This document shows, one piece after another, positions 17,627 through 25,702 of a stretch of 64,000 bases of DNA. This DNA comes from Oceanirhabdus seepicola (GTDB lineage Bacteria; Bacillota; Clostridia; Clostridiales; Clostridiaceae): NCBI RefSeq assembly GCF_023684385.1, contig NZ_JAGSOJ010000001.1:558001-622000 (forward strand), in the 5' to 3' direction. The notes beneath the pieces were generated by a model, which saw only the letters and a program-made list of their open reading frames with translations, did not search any database and was not told the origin of the DNA. The translations under genes and the position numbers were made by a program. Numbering within the stretch: position 1 is the stretch's first letter; the number at the start of each line of letters is the position of its first letter.

Positions 17627-19153
17627 TTATATTTTAAAAAACTTAATTGCAGTTTCTGCTTTTATTTCATCCATATCATCAAGTTTATATATATAATCAA
17701 TTACAGCAGATGAAATATGCACCTCGTCATTTCCCTTTTCGCCTATATTAATAAGATCTTTTACTTCACTGACCTTAACGTTCTTATCAAACAATGCTAA
17801 AAGCTTATATTCAAATAGTTTAAGGAATACACCCTTAACACTCTCCCATTGATCAATATTTTTTATTCCTATTCCAATTCGCCTTGAAAGCTTCCTAGTT
17901 GCTTTATTGATTTTTTCAATAACATTATCATATATAAAATTAATAGAATCCACTTCTACAAATAATTTTGCGATAACATACATAATATCTTTTTTAATAG
18001 CATCTCCATGTTTCACATCAAGATTAATATAAAGATCATCAAAGTTATTTTCCTCAAACCTCTCTTTAATGAAAGCTATAAATGTTTCAAAATCTTCGGC
18101 ATTATTTCCAAGTTCGATTTCAAATAATACCCTGAAAAATAAATTCCACTCAAATTCCTCATTTAGCATTTGAAGCATTTTATTCCCTATAATCTCACAA
18201 AATTCTCCTTCAAAACAAACTTCTCTTTCAAATTCAAGTTCACTATTAAATTGAACTTTATTTCTTCCTATCTCATTTAACCTTGTAAATGTTTTTAATA
18301 GTATATGGTTATATTCACTGAGATTATCAGCGTTATTACTTCTAAAAATGTACTTCATAATAGTGTCACAAGATTTTCTAAAATCTACCACAATTCCTAT
18401 ACTTGTTTTCATTTTATTTGAATATATCTCGTAGATCATTTTAGATAATAATAGCTCCATCTGAACTTTCCTTACCTCTGGCTCTCCTGAATTCGTTTCA
18501 TTAAACTGATTATATACAATCTGTAATTGATTATCTATCATTGTAAGATTCTTTTTTATAGAAGCCATTATATCTTTTAAAAAGCCATCCCACATAACAT
18601 AATTATTGTTTTTATAAATTACTTTATGTTCAATCTCTCCCCAGAAGGTATTTACAAGAGACTTAATCTGTAACTCAAAATTACATTTGTTGCCATTTTC
18701 TATATAAACTCCATCTATTCTAAAAATCTTAAATCCATTTTTCTGTTCTTGTGGTTGTTTACCCTCTAAATCTAAACGTATTCTATTATTTAACTCATTA
18801 TATGAATACCCATCCATATCCCTCTTACTAAAGTGCTTTTTTAATATTTTATATACTCTCTTCTCATCCTCAATGAATCTACATTCAATTCGTACACCCA
18901 TAAGATCAGATAAATTTTCTATTACCCTCTGTGGAGAATTATATTTTTTATAATAATTATTTCTCAATATTTTTTCCTTAAGGGATTCGTTTCCTTTAAC
19001 TCTGGAATTTACATTCATGTATCCCTCATTATTTAAAATCAATATTTCTTGAAAGTAAGCAGATAATTCAATTGAAATCTCCTCTAATATACTTCTTTTA
19101 TCTTCAAGCAAATTATTAACTTCATCAATGAAATTAAAAACCTTCAACTCCAT
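17627..19153 (-). CDS. RelA/SpoT-domain alarmone synthetase-like protein with long C-terminal extension
   Basis: 508 residues. Residues about 30-215 are a (p)ppGpp synthetase-type fold: VNSRVKGNESLKEKI (ATP-binding K/R), LSDLMGVRI (metal Asp) and FELQIKSLVNTFWGEIEHKV (the E of ELQI). There is no hydrolase (HD) domain. Known small alarmone synthetases are about 210-260 residues, so the extra 290 helical residues are unusual and unrecognised. This places it with the RelA/SpoT domain-containing proteins of Clostridia, whose activity may be pppGpp synthesis or a toxSAS-like modification. GGAGG six bases before the ATG. No antitoxin-like small gene sits beside it. Confidence 0.82.
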   Translation of the reverse strand: MELKVFNFIDEVNNLLEDKRSILEEISIELSAYFQEILILNNEGYMNVNSRVKGNESLKEKILRNNYYKKYNSPQRVIENLSDLMGVRIECRFIEDEKRVYKILKKHFSKRDMDGYSYNELNNRIRLDLEGKQPQEQKNGFKIFRIDGVYIENGNKCNFELQIKSLVNTFWGEIEHKVIYKNNNYVMWDGFLKDIMASIKKNLTMIDNQLQIVYNQFNETNSGEPEVRKVQMELLLSKMIYEIYSNKMKTSIGIVVDFRKSCDTIMKYIFRSNNADNLSEYNHILLKTFTRLNEIGRNKVQFNSELEFEREVCFEGEFCEIIGNKMLQMLNEEFEWNLFFRVLFEIELGNNAEDFETFIAFIKERFEENNFDDLYINLDVKHGDAIKKDIMYVIAKLFVEVDSINFIYDNVIEKINKATRKLSRRIGIGIKNIDQWESVKGVFLKLFEYKLLALFDKNVKVSEVKDLINIGEKGNDEVHISSAVIDYIYKLDDMDEIKAETAIKFFKI

Positions 19154-19331
19154 ATTCTTCCTCCTCGTTTCTACTCAATGTATTCAATATTTTTTTAATG
19201 TGCCTAAGTCTGATTTCAATTATAAGTTTACCATAATCATTAAAGCAATCCTATAGATTTAAGATTAATCAAATTTTAATCCTATATTAACATTTTGAGC
19301 TAAACCAACAATAAATATAAATTTCTTAATA

Positions 19332-19417
19332 CATCAAAATAAATTTGTCGTCAAATTTTTCTTGACGTATTTCAAATAATAAAATATACTTACATTAACA
19401 TCAAAATATTTTTGACG
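19332..19417 (+). promoter_or_regulatory. MFS promoter with three 19-bp operators
   Basis: Promoter TTGACG (19362-19367), 17 bases, TATACT (19385-19390). Three related 19-mers surround it: CATCAAAATAAATTTGTCG (19332), CGTCAAATTTTTCTTGACG (19349) and CATCAAAATATTTTTGACG (19399). The middle one covers the -35 and the last covers the start of transcription, a layout for repression. The likely binder is the winged-helix protein encoded after the transporter. Confidence 0.75.
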
Positions 19418-19449
19418 TTATTTAATAATTATTAAATGGGGGGATATTC

Positions 19450-20745
19450 ATGAAAAAAAATAATGAAAATTCAATTTCACTAATCAATATCATAAAAAAC
19501 TATAAAGCTTATTCGAAACTATTTACTGCTAACTTGATTTCAAGATTTGGGGATTCTCTTGATGCAATAGCATACTCATACATGGTTTATGCATTAACAG
19601 GATCAAAAGCATTACTAGCCTTAGTTTTCTTATTCAACGTATTACCTAGTTTGCTAATTAGTTCCTTTGCTGGAGCAGCAGTTGATTTTTTCTCAAAGAA
19701 GAAGATTGTAGTTTTAGGTGATATACTAAGAGGTTCTGTAGTAACTATTACCGCAATTCTTTTTATGAGAAACAGCTTAGAAGTATGGCAGATTCTAATG
19801 TTTACATTTATAAACTCTGTAATTGAATCATTTGTATCACCTTGTAAGTTTTCTACTATTCCTAGATTGATCGATGAAAAATATTACCTAATGGTTAATT
19901 CATCACTTCAGTCTATTGTAAAATTTATTGAGTTAATTGGAATGGGTATAGCCGGTGTTCTTATTGGTACATTGGGAATTCCTTTTGTTATGGGAGTGGA
20001 TGCTATAACATTCTTCATATCAGCACTGATAATCTTAACAGTTAAATTCCCAGTTGAAGAGAAAAAATCATTTACATTTAAAAACTACTTTAAATCCTAT
20101 GGTGAAGGTTTTAAATATATATTTAATAAAAAAATCATTTTGACCCTTGTATTGAGCTTGGCTCTATTCAATTTTTTACTTACTCCAGTAAGCATATTTA
20201 TGCCCGCATATGTAGATGAACTACTTAAAATGGGTCCTGAAGGTTTAAGCTATCTTGGTCTTTCATTAACTCTAGGAAATATTTTAGGAGGAATCTTAGC
20301 AGGAACATTTGGAAAGAAAATAGGATACACCAAGATGATGTTCATTGGATTATTCTTTACTGGAGCATTCTACACAATATTTGCTTTACCAGGATTCACT
20401 ACAATTATTTCGCCAAAGTTAAGTGCATTCTCATCAATTGCACTTATTGGACTTGCTATACCTTTTGCTAATGCTGCATTATCAACTATATCAATGACAA
20501 TCATTCCAAAAGAAATGTTAGCTAGAATAGGTTCATTCTTAGGTATGTTTACACAATCTGCACTTCCATTGGGCTCTCTAGTATTTGGTGCACTTATACT
20601 AACAACCTCTCTACAAACTTTAATTCTGGTTACTGGTATATGTCTTGTTCTATTCAGTTTTGTACCAACTATGGTATACTCAAAATTTGTTAAAAGTGAA
20701 GCTAAACAAAGTGAAGTTTCTGTAAATGAAGTACCAGCCTCTTAA
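19450..20745 (+). CDS. MFS transporter, probable drug/peptide exporter
   Basis: 431 residues, about 12 membrane segments in two halves around a central charged loop (VEEKKSFTFKNYFKSYGEGF). The N-terminal TANLISRFGDSLDAIAYSYMVY and the DFFSKKKIVVLGDILRG loop resemble the macrolide-efflux (MefA-like) branch of the major facilitator family. GGGGGG precedes the ATG. Divided from the following winged-helix gene by about 185 bases. The promoter with three operators suggests inducible export of a toxic compound. Confidence 0.85.
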   Translation: MKKNNENSISLINIIKNYKAYSKLFTANLISRFGDSLDAIAYSYMVYALTGSKALLALVFLFNVLPSLLISSFAGAAVDFFSKKKIVVLGDILRGSVVTITAILFMRNSLEVWQILMFTFINSVIESFVSPCKFSTIPRLIDEKYYLMVNSSLQSIVKFIELIGMGIAGVLIGTLGIPFVMGVDAITFFISALIILTVKFPVEEKKSFTFKNYFKSYGEGFKYIFNKKIILTLVLSLALFNFLLTPVSIFMPAYVDELLKMGPEGLSYLGLSLTLGNILGGILAGTFGKKIGYTKMMFIGLFFTGAFYTIFALPGFTTIISPKLSAFSSIALIGLAIPFANAALSTISMTIIPKEMLARIGSFLGMFTQSALPLGSLVFGALILTTSLQTLILVTGICLVLFSFVPTMVYSKFVKSEAKQSEVSVNEVPAS

Positions 20746-20776
20746 AAATTAGATACATTAACAAATAAAAGATGTA

Positions 20777-20884
20777 TATATAGATATCATACAGCGAAAT
20801 TTCCTTTATACGCATCCAAAATCTCAATATTTGAATGAATTTTGGACACGTATAAAGTAATTAATTAGCTGCGATGTCTATAGT
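20777..20884. repeat. Long imperfect palindrome between MFS and regulator genes
   Basis: Nested arms: CTTTATACG (20804) with CGTATAAAG (20849); TCCAAAAT (20815) with ATTTTGGA (20839); and an outer imperfect pair ending CAGC (20795) / GCTG (20868). It lies before the regulator promoter, in the 3' region of the MFS transcript. It could be a MITE or a structured 3' end; there is no T tract for a simple terminator. Confidence 0.6.
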
Positions 20885-20906
20885 AATTCTCAGAAAGTAA
20901 TGATAC

Positions 20907-20912
20907 TATAAT
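20907..20912 (+). promoter_or_regulatory. -10 box of winged-helix regulator gene
   Basis: TATAAT 18 bases before the ATG at 20930. Because transcription should begin near 20919, the GTG at 20915 cannot be the start. A convincing -35 is not visible. Confidence 0.5.
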
Positions 20913-20929
20913 ACGTGGGTGATTATATT

Positions 20930-21550
20930 ATGATAGAAAAATTGATTTTAAGATCTAGAGAAGAAATAAAAATTATGACAGATCCATATAGAGTTGAGAT
21001 AATAAATATAATGAAGAACCATGGTTCTCCTATGACAGTTAAGGAAATTGCTGAGAAAATGGGTGAAGCCCATGGGAAGGTGTATTATCATATAAAGAAA
21101 TTCGAAAAAATTGATGCTGTAGTTATTCATCATACTAAAAATATAAAAGGTATTACTGCTAAATATTATGCTATTAATTTTGAAGAATTAATTATCTCCC
21201 CTTCAGCGTCAAGTGATTCTGAGTTATCAGCTGATTTTGCAATAAACCAGAGTTTAAATATGATCTCTAGTTATTATGAATCTAGTAAAAATGATTTCTT
21301 AAATTTTTATAAGAAACTTCTTATAGAAGCTAATCGAGAGGATTTATCTCCTGAAGAGAAGGCAAAATTAGATAAGAAAGATGATCCTTACAAATCTGCT
21401 ACTTTGCAGAACTCCGTGTTATATTTCACAGCAGAAGAATATAAATCCTTCACACAAGATTTAAAAGCTTTAATCGATAAATACGATAATAATGATACTA
21501 CTAAACCTTATAAAAAAAATTTATTCTTCACACTTTATTCAAATGACTAA
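20930..21550 (+). CDS. Winged-helix (ArsR/HTH_20-type) transcriptional regulator
   Basis: 206 residues. Residues about 15-80 form a winged helix: DPYRVEIINIMKNHGSPMTVKEIAEKMGEAHGKVYYHIKKFE is split as three helices and the recognition helix GKVYYHIKKF. The rest is a helical domain probably for dimerisation or ligand binding. Start ATG at 20930 chosen from the -10 box position; GGGTG is a weak ribosome site. Pairs of MFS transporter and such a regulator are common in Clostridia; it most likely represses the upstream MFS gene through the three 19-mers. Confidence 0.82.
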   Translation: MIEKLILRSREEIKIMTDPYRVEIINIMKNHGSPMTVKEIAEKMGEAHGKVYYHIKKFEKIDAVVIHHTKNIKGITAKYYAINFEELIISPSASSDSELSADFAINQSLNMISSYYESSKNDFLNFYKKLLIEANREDLSPEEKAKLDKKDDPYKSATLQNSVLYFTAEEYKSFTQDLKALIDKYDNNDTTKPYKKNLFFTLYSND

Positions 21551-21596
21551 AAGGATAAACTCAAGTTTTTATATAAACTTGAGTTTATCCTTTTTA
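21551..21596 (+). terminator. Strong terminator after winged-helix gene
   Basis: 18-base arms AAGGATAAACTCAAGTTT and complement, short loop and T tract. Confidence 0.92.
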
Positions 21597-21725
21597 TTCT
21601 TTCCCCTGCTTATATAAATAGAATTACTTATTAAATTTAATTATAAGGTTAAACTACATATATTAATTAAATTACTTTACAAGTAATTGATTACTGAATA
21701 ACCATAAGAATTGGAGAAATTAATA

Positions 21726-22829
21726 ATGAAGAAAGAAGTTATTTCTGATAAACAAGGCATTTCCCTTATGATTTTATTTATAATAGGAACCTCTATAATA
21801 TATGCATCTGGAATAAAAGCTAAGCAGGATATGTGGATAGCCATCATTTTATCCTTATTAACAGCCTTCCCTTTAGCTATGATGTGTGCCCGTCTACATT
21901 ATATCTTTCCGGGGAAAACATTATTTGATATTTGCGAACTTTGTTTTGGTAGATTTATTGGTAAATTAATTACTGCTTTATATATCTGGTTTATTTTTCA
22001 TACTGGGGTATCAGTTATATTGAATTTAAATATATTTATCACCACAGTTTCTCTATTTAATACTCCTAGAATAGTACCATTAACATGTATTATTATGTTA
22101 TGTGCATGGGTAGCTAAGGAAGGAATAGAAGTTTTAGGGAGATGGTCATCTTTATTTGCAATTATATTTATCACTTTTATAATTTCCACAGCATTATTTT
22201 TAACTCCTCAAATGAAAATAAATAATATTCTTCCTGTATTAAATAATGGTATGAAACCAGTTTTAAATGGCGCTTTTGGAACATATTGTTTTCCTTTTAC
22301 ACAAATAGTAGTATTCTTAGCTGCTTTTTCTAATTTTGAAAGTAAGAAATCCCCTTTTAAGATTTATTTTAAAAGTTTATTAATAGGAGGTATATTTATA
22401 CTTTTACTATCTTTAATGAATATTTTAATTTTAGGTATAGATACAGCTTCAAGAGTATATTATCCTTCTTACGAAAGTGCTCTAAGAGTAGATATTGGAG
22501 AATTGTTACAAAGGGTTGAAATAATAATATCTGCTGGATTCGTTATTGGAGCCTTCGTTAAAGGAAGTATCTATTTATTAGCCACTTGCAAAGGAATTTC
22601 TAAATTATTTAATTGCAGAGATTATCGATTTATAGTAATACCAGTAGCTTTACTTATGATTAGTTTTTCTACTTATTCTTATAATAGTATAATGGATTAT
22701 TTTTATTGGATTTTAGAAGAATGGACACTTTATTATGCTCTACCTTTTCAGATGATTGTACCTGTTATTATATGGATTTTTGCTGAAATAAAAAGTAAGC
22801 GCTTGTTAAGTAATTCAAATGGCACATAA
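21726..22829 (+). CDS. GerB-family spore germination permease (GerKB/YndE-like)
   Basis: 367 residues with about ten membrane segments, the B subunit of Ger-type nutrient receptors in the spore inner membrane. The KQGISLMILFIIGTSIIY start and the TLFDICELCFGRFIGKLITALY region are typical. ATG at 21726 with GGAG nine bases upstream; the TTG reading from 21711 swallows that site. It stands alone: there is no GerA-type or GerC lipoprotein gene beside it, although receptors normally need all three. Confidence 0.88.
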   Translation: MKKEVISDKQGISLMILFIIGTSIIYASGIKAKQDMWIAIILSLLTAFPLAMMCARLHYIFPGKTLFDICELCFGRFIGKLITALYIWFIFHTGVSVILNLNIFITTVSLFNTPRIVPLTCIIMLCAWVAKEGIEVLGRWSSLFAIIFITFIISTALFLTPQMKINNILPVLNNGMKPVLNGAFGTYCFPFTQIVVFLAAFSNFESKKSPFKIYFKSLLIGGIFILLLSLMNILILGIDTASRVYYPSYESALRVDIGELLQRVEIIISAGFVIGAFVKGSIYLLATCKGISKLFNCRDYRFIVIPVALLMISFSTYSYNSIMDYFYWILEEWTLYYALPFQMIVPVIIWIFAEIKSKRLLSNSNGT

Positions 22830-22839
22830 AATTTTTCAC

Positions 22840-22868
22840 TTGACATTATCATAAATTATATATATCAT
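22840..22868 (+). promoter_or_regulatory. Promoter of proS T-box leader
   Basis: TTGACA (22840-22845), 17 bases, TATCAT (22863-22868). Transcription should start near 22875, just before T-box Stem I. Confidence 0.7.
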
Positions 22869-22942
22869 ATCAATAATAAAATATTTTAAATACTTTGATG
22901 AGAATAGTACATATAATATTTTTTCACAGAGAGAAGACATAT

Positions 22943-23197
22943 GGCATGTGAAAATAAATAACAAGTCAAAGATAGGAAGTATATTTTGCAAAATACGAAG
23001 AATCGGGTTCCACTGATAGTTGTTCTCTCAGTGGGTTCCGAGGATGAAGTAGTTTGCAAAATAGACGAGTATACAGGAAGAAATTTACCTTATTATTCTT
23101 TATATAGAAAAAGTAAAGATTCAATACTTTTTCTATATAAAGATATGAATGATAATTTCTTTCTGTATAACTGACTTGTTATTTATTTGAACTTGCC
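22943..23197 (+). mobile_element. MITE copy 1 inserted in T-box Stem I apex
   Basis: Terminal inverted repeats of about 26 bases: GGCATGTGAAAATAAATAAC... and its complement ...GTTATTTATTTGAACTTGCC. The core contains TTTGCAAAATA twice and a hairpin CCACTGA / TCAGTGG. A second copy in reverse orientation is at 30689-30846. This copy is longer because a 92-base element has inserted into it. A 62-codon ORF inside it has no homologous frame in copy 2 and is not a gene. Confidence 0.85.
23074..23165. mobile_element. Second element nested in the MITE
   Basis: 92 bases absent from MITE copy 2. Ends CAGGAAGAAATT and AATTTCTTTCTG are inverted repeats, flanked by TATA on both sides as a likely target duplication. 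The centre is a hairpin of CTTTATATAGAAAAAGTA and its complement. Almost the whole element is palindromic. Confidence 0.75.
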
Positions 23198-23489
23198 TAA
23201 GGTGAGAGTCTTTAAAAAATATATGTGGAACCTACCTCTAAGTACTGTGTGATGAAGCACAGCGTTTTGCTCTCGATACGAGATGAAAGAGGATATATTT
23301 AAATCTATTACTTAGGTAATTTAAATATATCAACTAGGGTGGTAACGCCGAATATTTATTCTCGGTCCCTTTTAGGGATGGAGTTTTTTTTTATTCTTTA
23401 GGTAATTGAAAAATCCCCAAAGAAATTATCATAGGTTAGATGTTTATATAAAATTATACCAGTTTGATTTCTAAAGAATAAAAAAATGA

Positions 23490-23597
23490 AGGGGTTGTAG
23501 GGGAAGTATTCCCCTGCCGATTTAAGGAAGGTGCTCAGCAACGATAGTTGCGTCGAAGGAAACCTAGGGTTTCCTAGCGAAGCACGCAGAGCGTGCC
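23490..23597. repeat. GC-rich multi-hairpin element in proS leader
   Basis: Four hairpins in a row: AGGGGAA/TTCCCCT (23499-23515), GCAAC/GTTGC (23538-23551), GGAAACC/GGTTTCC (23558-23574), GCACGC/GCGTGC (23582-23596). An outer stem GTGCT (23531) / AGCAC (23581) can enclose the middle two, giving a cloverleaf-like shape. It is clearly richer in G+C than its surroundings. It lies between the T-box terminator and proS, so it is in the mRNA. Probably a dispersed repeat; I do not recognise the family. Confidence 0.6.
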
Positions 23598-23637
23598 TTT
23601 TATTGTAAAAATATATAATAATGAAAGGAGAATGGAA

Positions 23638-25074
23638 ATGAGTAAAAACAAAAAACTAGTTCAAGAGATCACGTCCATGGATGTAGATTTCGCAAAGTGG
23701 TATACAGATGTGGTAAAAAAAGCTGATTTAATTGACTACTCAAGTGTAAGGGGTTGTATGATAATCAAGCCCTACGGATATGCAATATGGGAATTATTAC
23801 AAAGCCAACTTGATTCAAAACTAAAGGAAACAGGCCATAAGAATGTTTATATGCCTATGTTTATACCAGAGAGCTTACTTGAAAAAGAAAAAGATCACGT
23901 AGAAGGGTTTGCTCCTGAGGTTGCATGGGTAACCCATGGAGGACAAGAAAAATTAACTGAAAGGTTATGTGTGAGACCAACATCTGAGACTCTCTTCTGT
24001 GAACACTATGCAAATGATATACAGTCTTATAGAGATCTTCCACGCCTTTATAATCAATGGTGTTCTGTTGTTCGTTGGGAAAAGACAACTCGTCCATTCT
24101 TAAGAACACTTGAGTTTTTATGGCAAGAGGGTCATACAGCACATGCAACCGCTGAAGAAGCACAAGAAGAAACGCTTAAAATACTTGATATATATTCAGA
24201 CTTCTGTGAAAATATATTAGCAATTCCTATGATTAAAGGACAAAAAACTGATAAAGAAAAATTTGCCGGTGCACTTAGAACATATACTATTGAGAGCTTA
24301 ATGCATGATGGAAAAGCACTTCAATCTGGTACTACTCATAATTTCGGTGATGGTTTTGCAAAAGCTTTCGATATACAGTATACAGATAAAGAAAACAATT
24401 TATCATATGTACATCAAACTTCTTGGGGAGTTACAACTAGACTTATAGGAGCGCTTATAATGGTTCACGGAGACGATAGTGGTCTTATTGTACCACCAAA
24501 GATTGCCCCTACCCAACTCAGAATAATACCTATTGCTCAACATAAAGAAGGTGTTTTAGAGAAAGCTGATGAATTAAAAAGACAATTATCTCAAATTGTA
24601 CGCGTTGATTTAGATGATAGTGATAAGAGTCCAGGATGGAAGTTCAGCGAATGTGAGATGAAAGGAATACCACTAAGACTAGAAATAGGACCTAAGGATA
24701 TTGAGAAAGGTCAGGCGGTTTTAGTTCGTAGAGATACAAGAGAAAAGATATTTATTTCTCTTGATGAGGTAAATGAAAAGGTTCTTCAAACCTTAGAAAT
24801 AATTCAGAAAGAACTTTTAGAAAAAGCAAGAATCCATAGAAACGCACATACTTATGAAGCTAAAAATCTTGAACAACTGAAATCTATTCTTGAAGAAACT
24901 CCTGGTTTCATTAAAGGAATGTGGTGCGGAGACCGTGCTTGTGAAGATAAAATAAAAGAAGAAACAGGTGCTACTTCTAGATGTATTCCTTTTGAAGGAG
25001 AATCAATTGGAGATATATGTGTATGCTGCGGAAAACCTGCTGACAAGTTGGTTATTTGGGCAAAAGCGTACTAA
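23638..25074 (+). CDS. proS: Prolyl-tRNA synthetase, archaeal/eukaryote-type (ProS type 3)
   Basis: 478 residues, class II synthetase that charges tRNA-Pro. Seen: motif 2 region [36 protein letters not shown], the anticodon-binding domain from about residue 280, and a C-terminal zinc-type domain with [13 protein letters not shown].. and CVCCGKPA, ending WAKAY. The short form without an editing insertion and the final Tyr are marks of the archaeal-like type. Start ATG at 23638, eight bases after AAGGAG; the reading from 23593 has no site. Regulated by the T-box leader upstream. Confidence 0.95.
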   Translation: MSKNKKLVQEITSMDVDFAKWYTDVVKKADLIDYSSVRGCMIIKPYGYAIWELLQSQLDSKLKETGHKNVYMPMFIPESLLEKEKDHVEGFAPEVAWVTHGGQEKLTERLCVRPTSETLFCEHYANDIQSYRDLPRLYNQWCSVVRWEKTTRPFLRTLEFLWQEGHTAHATAEEAQEETLKILDIYSDFCENILAIPMIKGQKTDKEKFAGALRTYTIESLMHDGKALQSGTTHNFGDGFAKAFDIQYTDKENNLSYVHQTSWGVTTRLIGALIMVHGDDSGLIVPPKIAPTQLRIIPIAQHKEGVLEKADELKRQLSQIVRVDLDDSDKSPGWKFSECEMKGIPLRLEIGPKDIEKGQAVLVRRDTREKIFISLDEVNEKVLQTLEIIQKELLEKARIHRNAHTYEAKNLEQLKSILEETPGFIKGMWCGDRACEDKIKEETGATSRCIPFEGESIGDICVCCGKPADKLVIWAKAY

Positions 25075-25080
25075 AAAAAT

Positions 25081-25321
25081 GTATAATGGAGAATGGAAAA
25101 TGTAGAATGATGGATGTTTCTGCTTTAGGGCAGAAACTACATCTTATTGTTCTTTAGGATAATGCATTTTTACTCATTTTATCTAAGATAAAATATTGTA
25201 TTATCAATTCAATGTTTCATCAAATGAAACGAGTAAACCCTTTATTGTGCCAGGAACAATAAAATTAAAATTTCTCGAAGAGAAATGTCCAACATTCACC
25301 ATTCTCAATTCTCAATTTTCT
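25081..25321. repeat. Multi-hairpin palindromic repeat
   Basis: Ends are imperfect inverted copies (GGAGAATGGAAAATG near 25088 and CATTCTCAATTCTCAATTTTC-like at 25299, shown here only in part). Between them are five perfect small hairpins: GTTTCTGC/GCAGAAAC (25116), ATTTTATCT/AGATAAAAT (25176), GTTTCAT/ATGAAAC (25214), TTTATTGT/ACAATAAA (25241) and ATTTCTC/GAGAAAT (25270). No ORF. Its right end reaches into the stop codon of the next gene. Confidence 0.65.
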
Positions 25322-25533
25322 TTTCTAATGTATCCCTCAACTGTACTTACCACAAGATACAGAAAAAGCATAATCATACCAATAATCATTATACTTCTGT
25401 TATTGTCGATAGGGCATACACCTTCTGGTAATCTACTTCTTTCATAAACGGTTTTTCCTAAAGAAAAAATTGAAATAATAACTGCACTTATGAACAATAA
25501 ATTGGAAATTGTATGTAACTTGATTTTATTCAT
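25312..25533 (-). CDS. Small two-helix membrane protein, unknown
   Basis: 73 residues: membrane segments at about 8-26 and 47-65 with a short loop containing a single Cys. A very strong GGAGGAGG site precedes the ATG, so it is translated. The TGA stop lies in the end of the neighbouring palindromic repeat, suggesting that the repeat may have trimmed or replaced the original C-terminus. No family recognised. Confidence 0.6.
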   Translation of the reverse strand: MNKIKLHTISNLLFISAVIISIFSLGKTVYERSRLPEGVCPIDNNRSIMIIGMIMLFLYLVVSTVEGYIRKEN

Positions 25534-25702
25534 ATTATTCCTCCTCCGAAAAACTCAATTATCTACCATCATTTCTCTGGATACTTAATATCACTTCATG
25601 CCATCATTATTGAATTGTATCATACTTGCCAATAAAAAAACCTCCAAAGTGATATGAAATCTTTTTCATGCCTGCTTTAAAGGTGCTATATCTTTTAGTA
25701 TT

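Larger units (their letters stand above)
22891..23392 (+). promoter_or_regulatory. T-box leader of proS, specifier CCU (Pro), interrupted by a MITE
   Basis: Stem I lower helix TACTT (22891) / AAGTA (23240), a kink-turn-like TGATG, then the specifier loop with AGTA (22906) facing GAA-CCT-A (23228-23234). CCU is a proline codon followed by the conserved purine. Upper helix CATAT / ATATG, and AAGAC / GTCTT near the apex. Distal loop motif GGTGAGA. The T-box AGGGTGGTAACGCCG is at 23336-23350; the terminator CTCGGTCCC / GGGATGGAG is at 23361-23383, followed by nine T. Uncharged tRNA-Pro would stabilise the antiterminator and turn on proS. The 255-base element 22943-23197 sits between the two halves of the Stem I apex. 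Confidence 0.88.

Noticed and set aside
22986..23174. 62-codon ORF upstream of proS
   Set aside because: It lies wholly in the MITE and its nested insert; copy 2 of the MITE does not keep the frame, and there is no ribosome binding site.
23499..23596. tRNA gene
   Set aside because: The outline resembles a cloverleaf, but there is no acceptor stem of seven pairs, no T-loop TTCRA and no anticodon arm of normal size.
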